From NCBI RefSeq assembly GCF_050611725.1, contig NZ_JBODJB010000001.1:2108001-2172000 (forward strand): a DNA stretch of 64,000 nt, in the 5' to 3' direction. A model generated the notes under the pieces. The model made no database searches and was not told the DNA's origin. It was given only the letters and a program-made list of their open reading frames with translations. Origin of the DNA: Ferruginibacter sp050611725. GTDB lineage: Bacteria; Bacteroidota; Bacteroidia; Chitinophagales; Chitinophagaceae. Shown piece by piece: positions 50,247 through 57,800 of this stretch. A program made the position numbers and the translations under genes. Position 1 is the first letter of the stretch. Each line of letters begins with the position of its first letter.

Positions 50247-52625
50247 ATGGCTAACAATATAACTGGCACTAGAGTAAAAGTTCCTATGGGACAAAAAGTT
50301 GCTTTTGGATTAGGAATGCTGGCAAACCAAATGTTTCCGGCAATGATTGGGATTTTTACAGTTGTATTGGTAGAAAAACTAGGCTTTAGTGGACTGTTAC
50401 TTGGACTAACCTATTTTATCCCAAAATTTTACGATGCTTTATTTGATTTGATAATGGGGTACGTAAGTGATAATACTAAATCGAAATGGGGCAGAAGAAG
50501 ACAATATGTATTAGCAGGTGCCATTATTTTAGGAATTTCATTTGCATTAATGTGGCAATTATATGTTGAAAATGGTGTTACCTACAATTTTATTTACTTT
50601 TTAGTTATTTCACTAATTTTTTATTCAGGGCTTACCATATTTAGTATTCCTTATGTAGCAATGGGTTACGAAATGAGTGATGATTTTCATGAACGAACAA
50701 ATATTATGGCCACCTCTCAACTCATTGGTCAATTAGCTTGGGTTGTTGCACCTTGGTTTTGGGTAATTATGGCAGATCAATCCTTGTTTTCGTCCAGTGA
50801 CGTTGCAGTTAGAACCTTGTCTGTGTATGTTGCCATTGGTTGTGCAATTTTAGCGGCTATTCCGGCATTTTTTATTCCAAGTAAATCTACACTAAACGAA
50901 AACTACAGTCCTATTGATTTTAAAGGAATCCTGAATAGTTTTGGAGAAATTAAAGAGGGATTAAAAGCTTCGATAGAAATTAAACCTTTCAGAAAAATTT
51001 GTATTGCAACTTTTTTAATTTTTAATGCTTTTCAAACAACAGCCGGCTTTTCTTACTTTATTATCAAATATTATTTGTTCAAAGGAAATGAAGAAGGGTT
51101 TGGATTATGGCCTACATTATTTGGAAGTATAGGTGCAATTATTACCACCATTGCGGTAATTCCTGTCGTTGCAAGAATGTCCAAAGTAATGGGTAAAAAG
51201 AAAGCATTTTTGGTTTCTCAAGGTATTTCAATAGTGGGTTACATTTTACTTTTTTTACTTTTTGTTCCTGGTAAACCCTATCTTTTTCTCTTTGCTCTCC
51301 CTTTCTTTTCTTTTGGCATTGGAAGCTTGTTTACCTTAATGATGTCGATGACATCTGATGTAATTGATATTGATGAGTTAAATACTGGAAAAAGAAGAGA
51401 AGGAAGTTTGGGCGCTATCTATTGGTGGATGGTAAAGTTTGGAACGGCTGTGGCAGGATTGTTAAGTGGCTTAATTCTTTCCCTGGTAGCTTTTAAATCT
51501 AACGCGGCTACACAAACAGATGAAACAATGTTTTGGTTAAGAATTTTCTTTGTGGGAATTCCAATACTAGGTACATTGACTGCTATTTGGGCAATGAAAG
51601 ATTATGATGTTGATGAAACCAAAGCATTAGAAGTAAGATATCTTATCGCTAAAAGGAAAGCACCAAAACCTTCAGGTTATGGCGTAAGTAGTGTATTTGC
51701 TGGGTTAGACTTGAAAGGATTATCGAAGTTGAAATTATTAGAAAAATTTCCCACGTATATAAATGCTGGTATTGATTTTGAGGATTTACATACAAGTGAT
51801 TTAAAACAAAAATTTACTGACACTTTTAATAAAAAAATGCACGGTATTTGTTTTAGCGCATTTACCGAAAATCAAAATCCCGGCGATATTATTAGTGAAG
51901 AACAAATTGTAAAAAGATTAAAAGTGCTGGTAGATCATACCCAATGGATACGTGTGTTTTCATGTACCAATGGGCATGAAAATATACCGAAAATAGCCAA
52001 AGAGATGGGCTTTAAAGTGCTAATGGGTGCATGGATTGGTAAGGATAATGCTGAAAATGAAAGAGAAATACAATCGCTTATTAAGCTACTACATGAAGGA
52101 CATGTAGATATGGCTACCGTAGGAAATGAAGTGCTGTTTAGACAAGACCAAACCGTAGATACTTTGATTGCTTATATAAACAAAGTGAAAAATAATGCCA
52201 ACGGTGTGCCGGTATCGTATGTTGGTATTTATACTGAGTTTATTGAGAATCCAAAACTAGTAGAAGCAAGTAACAAAATACTCATCAATTGTTATCCGTT
52301 TTGGGAAGGAGCAAACATAGAGCATGCTTCGGTATACTTGCAAGAAATGTATAGTAAAACAAAAGCCATTGCCAATGGAAAAGAAGTGATTATAACTGAA
52401 ACCGGATGGCCAAGTAGCGGTCAAGTAGTGGGTGAAGCTGTACCGTCGGATGAAAATCAAATGATTTATTTTATTGAGGCACAAACATGGGCCACACAAT
52501 CAAATGTAAGTCTATTCTACTTTTCATCGTTCGACGAATCGTGGAAGATACATGCCGAGGGCTGGGCAGGCACCTCATGGGGCATTTGGGATAAAAGCGA
52601 AAAATTAAAATTTATAAATAATTAG
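50247..52625 (+). CDS. MFS (GPH-type) sugar transporter fused to a C-terminal GH17 domain
   Basis: ATG at 50247, 792 residues in one frame. Residues about 15-450 are a 12-helix MFS carrier of the glycoside-pentoside-hexuronide class: DALFDLIMGYVSDNTKSKWGRRR and IDIDELNTGKRREG are its signatures. After a 75-residue linker, residues about 528-792 are a GH17-type TIM barrel: MHGICFSAFTENQNPGDII, acid/base Glu628 in VGNE, nucleophile Glu718 in TETGWPSSG. GPH carriers have cytoplasmic ends, so GH17 would face the cytoplasm and cut beta-1,3-oligoglucans as they enter. The two standalone GH17 genes follow within 4 and 0 nt. Confidence 0.92.
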   Translation: MANNITGTRVKVPMGQKVAFGLGMLANQMFPAMIGIFTVVLVEKLGFSGLLLGLTYFIPKFYDALFDLIMGYVSDNTKSKWGRRRQYVLAGAIILGISFALMWQLYVENGVTYNFIYFLVISLIFYSGLTIFSIPYVAMGYEMSDDFHERTNIMATSQLIGQLAWVVAPWFWVIMADQSLFSSSDVAVRTLSVYVAIGCAILAAIPAFFIPSKSTLNENYSPIDFKGILNSFGEIKEGLKASIEIKPFRKICIATFLIFNAFQTTAGFSYFIIKYYLFKGNEEGFGLWPTLFGSIGAIITTIAVIPVVARMSKVMGKKKAFLVSQGISIVGYILLFLLFVPGKPYLFLFALPFFSFGIGSLFTLMMSMTSDVIDIDELNTGKRREGSLGAIYWWMVKFGTAVAGLLSGLILSLVAFKSNAATQTDETMFWLRIFFVGIPILGTLTAIWAMKDYDVDETKALEVRYLIAKRKAPKPSGYGVSSVFAGLDLKGLSKLKLLEKFPTYINAGIDFEDLHTSDLKQKFTDTFNKKMHGICFSAFTENQNPGDIISEEQIVKRLKVLVDHTQWIRVFSCTNGHENIPKIAKEMGFKVLMGAWIGKDNAENEREIQSLIKLLHEGHVDMATVGNEVLFRQDQTVDTLIAYINKVKNNANGVPVSYVGIYTEFIENPKLVEASNKILINCYPFWEGANIEHASVYLQEMYSKTKAIANGKEVIITETGWPSSGQVVGEAVPSDENQMIYFIEAQTWATQSNVSLFYFSSFDESWKIHAEGWAGTSWGIWDKSEKLKFINN

Positions 52626-52629
52626 CGAT

Positions 52630-53526
52630 ATGTCATACAGAAAAGAAAATTATTTAACCATAACGACTTCTGATACTCAAAATTATGTAGCAGGTAAGTC
52701 GGCTATTGAAATTTCTAATTTGTTTTCAGAAATTTTAAACAAAGGTGTTCATGGTTTTTGTTTTAGTTTGTATGAGGAAGGGCAAAAACCAGGTGACATT
52801 ATTTCTAAAGAGCAGGTAAGAAGAAGAATGAAAATTCTACAACCACACACAAAATGGATCCGCTCTTTTTCTTGTACCGAAGGAAATGAACATATACCAA
52901 TTGTAGCAAAAGAATTAGGTATAAAAACGCTTGTTGGTGCCTGGTTAGGAAACGACCCCGAGGTGAATGAAAGGGAAATAAGTGGGTTGATACAATTAGC
53001 TAAAGAAGGTTATGTAGATATTGCTGCTGTAGGCAATGAGGTAATGTATCGCAAAGATTTAACCGAGGAAGAATTATTAGCATTTATTTATCGGGTGAAA
53101 AAAGAAATTCCTGATATTACTGTTGGATATGTAGATGCATATTATGAATTTTCTCACCGTCCAAAAATTACCGAAGCATGCGATGTAATTTTATGTAATT
53201 GCTATCCGTTTTGGGAAGGGTGCCCTTTCGAAAATTCGTTGGATTATATGCGGCAGATGTATCATCAGGCATTAGCAGCCGGTAATGGAAAAAAAGTAAT
53301 CATTACTGAAACCGGATGGCCTAGCAAAGGCGAAAATTTAAAGGGGGCATATCCATCTGAAGAAAGTGCTTTACAGTATTTTATTAATACACAACTTTGG
53401 TGTACTGAAGACCAAATTGAATCCTTCTATTTTTCTTCTTTTGATGAGTCTTGGAAAACCGGACCGGAAGGGGAAGTTGGAGCATATTGGGGCATTTGGG
53501 ATAAAAACGAAAAACTAAAATATTAA
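52630..53526 (+). CDS. Cytoplasmic GH17 family enzyme (298 aa)
   Basis: ATG at 52630, 4 nt after the MFS-GH17 stop. No signal peptide. GH17 core: KGVHGFCFSLYEEGQKPGDI, KWIRSFSCTEGNEHIP, acid/base Glu137 in AVGNE, CYPFWEGCPFENSLDYM, nucleophile Glu227 in ITETGWPSKG and FSSFDESWKTGPEGE. It is a close paralogue of the GH17 half of the fusion (same VGNE-TETGWPS spacing of 90 residues). It is a beta-1,3-glucanase or glucanosyltransferase acting inside the cell. Confidence 0.9.
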   Translation: MSYRKENYLTITTSDTQNYVAGKSAIEISNLFSEILNKGVHGFCFSLYEEGQKPGDIISKEQVRRRMKILQPHTKWIRSFSCTEGNEHIPIVAKELGIKTLVGAWLGNDPEVNEREISGLIQLAKEGYVDIAAVGNEVMYRKDLTEEELLAFIYRVKKEIPDITVGYVDAYYEFSHRPKITEACDVILCNCYPFWEGCPFENSLDYMRQMYHQALAAGNGKKVIITETGWPSKGENLKGAYPSEESALQYFINTQLWCTEDQIESFYFSSFDESWKTGPEGEVGAYWGIWDKNEKLKY

Positions 53527-54456
53527 ATGAATTTTTTTGAAAAATTTAAGACGAATCCAGCAAATGCAATATGCTATTCTGGTTTTAGAGAGGGGCAAAA
53601 ACCCGGAGGCGTTTATCCAACTTATGAAGAAATAAAGGAAGATTTATTAATTCTTCAAAATAATTGGAAATACCTCCGTCTGTATGATTGTGACGAGCAT
53701 GGTGATACTGTAATAGCAGTAATTAAAAATGAAAATCTTGATTTCAAAGTAATGATGGGTGCCTATATTGGTGCAGAGATGAATAATTTTGGTTGTCCTT
53801 GGGGTGGCGGAGTTTTTTCTGAAGAGCAGCTAGAGCTCAATAGAAAAAAAAATTTCTCCAATATCCAGAAGCTGATCGATCTGGCAAATAAATACCCTGA
53901 AATAATTTTTTCGCTTTCCGTAGGTAATGAAGCCTGTGTAGATTGGACAGACCATTACGTGCCGGTAGAAAGAGTGGTAGAATATGTTAAAATCGTAAAG
54001 GAAAAGACAAAACAACCTGTTACATTCTGTGAGAACTATGTGCCCTGGTTGCATAAATTACAGCCCTTAGCTGAAGTTGTCGATTTTATTTCTATCCATA
54101 CGTATCCGGTTTGGGAGTATAAACACATTCACGAATCTTTAGAGTACACCAAACATAATTTTTACGCAGTAGCAGAAAAATATCCCAACAAGCCTGTGAT
54201 AATAACCGAAGCAGGCTGGTCAACAAATTCTAACGGTAGAGGTATAAATCCTGAAATTGTTAATGAAGAAAATCAAAAAATATATTACGATGATCTTATG
54301 GAGTGGACCAATGCTGAAAATATTTTAACCTTTGTTTTTGAAGCTTTTGATGAAGACTGGAAAGGTTCACCTGAACCAATGGAACCTGAAAAACATTGGG
54401 GCTTATACAAAATAAACAGAACTCCAAAATTAGTAATGCAGAAAAAAATGGCTTAA
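53527..54456 (+). CDS. Cytoplasmic GH17 family enzyme, divergent paralogue (309 aa)
   Basis: ATG at 53527 directly after the preceding stop (no gap). No signal peptide. GH17 pattern: AICYSGFREGQKPGG, KYLRLYDCDEHGDT, acid/base Glu135 in SVGNE, ISIHTYPVWEYKHIHESLEY, nucleophile Glu228 in ITEAGWSTNSNGRG. It differs from the other two by the AGWST variant and a longer catalytic spacing (93). It may act on a different oligosaccharide or linkage. Last gene of the cluster. Confidence 0.88.
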   Translation: MNFFEKFKTNPANAICYSGFREGQKPGGVYPTYEEIKEDLLILQNNWKYLRLYDCDEHGDTVIAVIKNENLDFKVMMGAYIGAEMNNFGCPWGGGVFSEEQLELNRKKNFSNIQKLIDLANKYPEIIFSLSVGNEACVDWTDHYVPVERVVEYVKIVKEKTKQPVTFCENYVPWLHKLQPLAEVVDFISIHTYPVWEYKHIHESLEYTKHNFYAVAEKYPNKPVIITEAGWSTNSNGRGINPEIVNEENQKIYYDDLMEWTNAENILTFVFEAFDEDWKGSPEPMEPEKHWGLYKINRTPKLVMQKKMA

Positions 54457-54723
54457 GAATGGTTTGAATGGCGTTTTCTTTAAAATACATGAATCAAAGA
54501 ATTGCTATATTCTTTATCCTCTTGAATTTGAAGGGATGCAAATCATTGAAATAAATTTATATCTAAATTATACTCGACGCTAATATAATCCCATTTCTAG
54601 TAAACTTGGCAATCTTTAGAAAACATAGTGTTGTAATTTTTTAATTATAATAACTATGCGATTAATAAAAAGACGTTTAATGTATTTTCTAAACCTATCA
54701 AGATTTAGCTCGAGCTTACGGTG

Positions 54724-54735
54724 GTCATCCCGACA
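54724..54735 (+). other. Putative attachment-site copy (12-bp repeat of tRNA-Pro 3' end)
   Basis: GTCATCCCGACA is identical to 33026-33037 at the 3' end of tRNA-Pro including the discriminator base. A GC-rich 12-mer like this is unlikely to recur by chance in a 64-kb AT-rich window. Upstream, CTCGAGC resembles the T-loop TTCGAAT. It would be the distal att site of an element that inserted into the tRNA. Confidence 0.55.
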
Positions 54736-54766
54736 AAAAGTAGGAGCATTGTTGTTCCTACTTTTT
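54735..54766. terminator. Bidirectional intrinsic terminator
   Basis: AAAAAGTAGGA (54735-54745) and TCCTACTTTTT (54756-54766) form an 11-bp stem with a 10-nt loop and T runs both ways. It serves the glucan operon (+) and the 1812-aa gene (-). It begins exactly at the end of the 12-bp repeat, as a tRNA terminator would. Confidence 0.8.
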
Positions 54767-54819
54767 TATTGAGTATTTTATTGATATAAAAGGGGGGGCT
54801 CTCTTAAAATCAACGATTG

Positions 54820-57800
54820 CTATTTTGTTACTTTCAGTATAATCGATGTATTATCCGGACCGACTATCTCAAGATGATAAATACCTCTTGCCAAATTGTT
54901 TTTGTGCTTGATTATTTCTGCTTGATTTGATTCAGTATGATAGAACTTATCGGTAAACATTATCTGACCTATGCTATTTAATAAACGTATAGAATATAAT
55001 CCTGTTGGTTTATTATGCATGTATAAATTGATCACATTGTTTTTTATCGGATTTGGATATACAGCAAATGGTTGTTGTAGTGAAGAAACTCTTACACTTA
55101 CAATTTTGCTATACACTTTTTCAGCGTTGATTCCGATACTTATGATTCGGTAGAAGTTTGCACCAGATTGTATGTCTTTATCTATCCAGTTATATACTCC
55201 ATTGCCTCCTACATTTACAATTGCTATCTGTGTAAAATTAATTCCGTCATCAGATCTTTCTACAATGTATTCTTTAGTATTTATTTCGTCTGCAATATTC
55301 CATTCAATTTTGATTTCAGCTTTATCTGTCAATTGAGTTGCTTTCACATCCACAAATTTTACAGGGAGCGGACCATCACTGCTACGTCTGAAAACGATCT
55401 TAAATCGATTGATGTCTGCAGAAGCTGCATTGCTGTTATCTATTGTGAAATTGTAGAAGCCTGTATTGTTTCCACTTACATCGATCGGCATTGATGTGCC
55501 CGTATATTTATCTTCCAGATAAGCATTCAATGACGGACTGAAATTTTGTACACGAAATTTGAACTGATAGGTTTTATTACTAAGTAGTTTGGTCAAAAGA
55601 AAAATAGTGTCATTTTGATTTGGCAATTTTCTTTTTTCAACTGCAAGTTCTTTTCCATTGCTTAAAATACTTAAGCCTTCTTTTACGTTAAACGACGCAA
55701 GTTTGATAGCATCTTTTTCGTTGACCTCATTTTCGTATGTTGGAGAATAGGTATTTGCCACAGCATCAGCAATGGATAAGCTATTGTCATCTCGTAATGC
55801 ATACATCGTAGTGTATATTTTTGTTACTTTATTAATGCCGACCGGCCTGCTTGATAAACCTATATTCGAACTACTTGTTTCTTTATCTGCTTCATGGAAG
55901 CCGAACGTATGAGGGGCGGATTGTGAGTAAACTCCAAAACCTACACCCGATTGTATTATGGGATCAAGTTCGTCGTAACCACTCTCGTTAAGAGGGATTG
56001 TGTACTCACCATTTCCATCACTTGTAACTTCAATAAATTTGCCTACAGGATTGGTTGAGCCGCCTACTACTTTTGGATCAAAAAGATATAATGTATAGCC
56101 AGAAGTGCTGTAAGGCTGCCCGTGAAAAGTCAATCCATCAACATGTATGGCAGAAGCATACGGGTTTCCCAATACATTAAAATAAGGTAACAGTGTTTTT
56201 GTTGTATCGCCTGCATATAAATATCCTTTTGCTCTCAGCGTAGTAGGCTTCGCAGTGATATATTGATTACTGATCTGAATACTTCTATCTCCACGAACAA
56301 AGATCATAAATGCTTCTTTTGATGTGATGATCGTGTCTGTATTGGTTAGTGTATGGTATTGAACATTTGTGCCTATAACCCCTCCGGGTTTAATATAGTA
56401 CATTGATGGATTATTGGTACTTCCAACATCATAACCATCAGTAGGGCCGTTGGCTATAGTACTCTTGGTAATATGTGTTCCGTAACCGGGATTAGGGTTG
56501 TAGCCTGTTATTGAATTTGTTGCATCTGTAGTCGCAGTTGTTGGAGTAGCATTTTCTTGCCATGCTTGTCTTACAGTTTCAGCATTTCCATCGTTTTTAA
56601 AAGGTACTGTAAGTAAATGCCATCTTCTTGCTGAAATAGTAGTGGCTATATCCATATATCTTTCTACACAGAATTTTCCTGTGCCTGTGTAACTAAATCC
56701 TGCCGTACTACCGACTACGCCTACACGAGCAGTTTTACTTACTGTAGAAAGAATTGTAACAATAGCGTTATTCAGATTAACGATTCCTGAAGATGGTGTA
56801 AGTGCCCCACTGATGGAAAAGTTGTTATTGAACGTAATTCCGGCTGCATTGTTTATAGTAATATTATTTTGTGCAGAAACGGAGCCTGTTGCTCCCGGGA
56901 ACACTTGCGGATAAGTGCCATTGAAATTCAGATCACCATTATTGGTAAATGTGCCGGAGCTTGTATAAATTCCACTTACTGTTAGGGAACCTCCACTATT
57001 GATTGTAACAGCAGCATTGGTTTGTATGGAAATACCTTTACATAAAGCAGCTACGCCTGTAGTAATAATAGGATAGGAGGCACTTCCGCCATAATTTGTT
57101 ATAACAACACTATCTGTTGCTGATGGGATACCTCCACACCAGTTACTTGGCAGATCCCAGGTTGTAGATCCTGTATTAAGCCATTCTACATAAGCTTTAG
57201 AAGTAAGTGTGCCAGCGGCAACATTAAATGTTTGGGTGCATCCACCTAATGTTAAAGAAGTAATTGTTATTGCCTGACCTGCCATTGCAGCTGTAATGGT
57301 TGTTGAAGTAAAACTTGCACTTCCCGAAGCAGGTGTAAAGGAAGAAGAAGTAAAAGAACTTGATCCAATAGTGTAACCTGCTGCAAATGTACCGGATGCA
57401 AGTCCGGTTAAATTAATTGTTGTAGTAGAGTTAACGCAAGGCGAAGTAAATGAAGCACCTGTTAATGTATAAAAGACTGTGGGTACTACTTCGCCTGTAA
57501 CTGGAGTGAGGTATGCTGAGGCCGAACAAGTATTGCCATTGAAATATATTACAGCTAACTGTCCGGCAATTAAATGCGAACTTAGTGTACCTACAAAGAA
57601 TTTACCGTAGGTGCCGGTTGTACTTGGGTTGGTAGCCCAATTGGTAATATTGAGTGTGGCAGAAGTCCAGGTAACTCCACTACTATTTGCAAACTTGATG
57701 GAATGAGCTGTATTACCCAAGATAATTCCGCAGTTGCCCGTTAACGTTAGTGTGCCTAAAGTGTTGGTGCCGCTACTAACATTTGTTGTTGCGTCACCCA

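Larger units (their letters stand above)
54457..54819. other. Intergenic region holding the putative island end
   Basis: 363 bp between convergent genes. It contains the 12-bp direct repeat of the tRNA-Pro 3' end (54724-54735) and a bidirectional terminator (54735-54766). The rest is AT-rich and without ORF. Confidence 0.55.
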
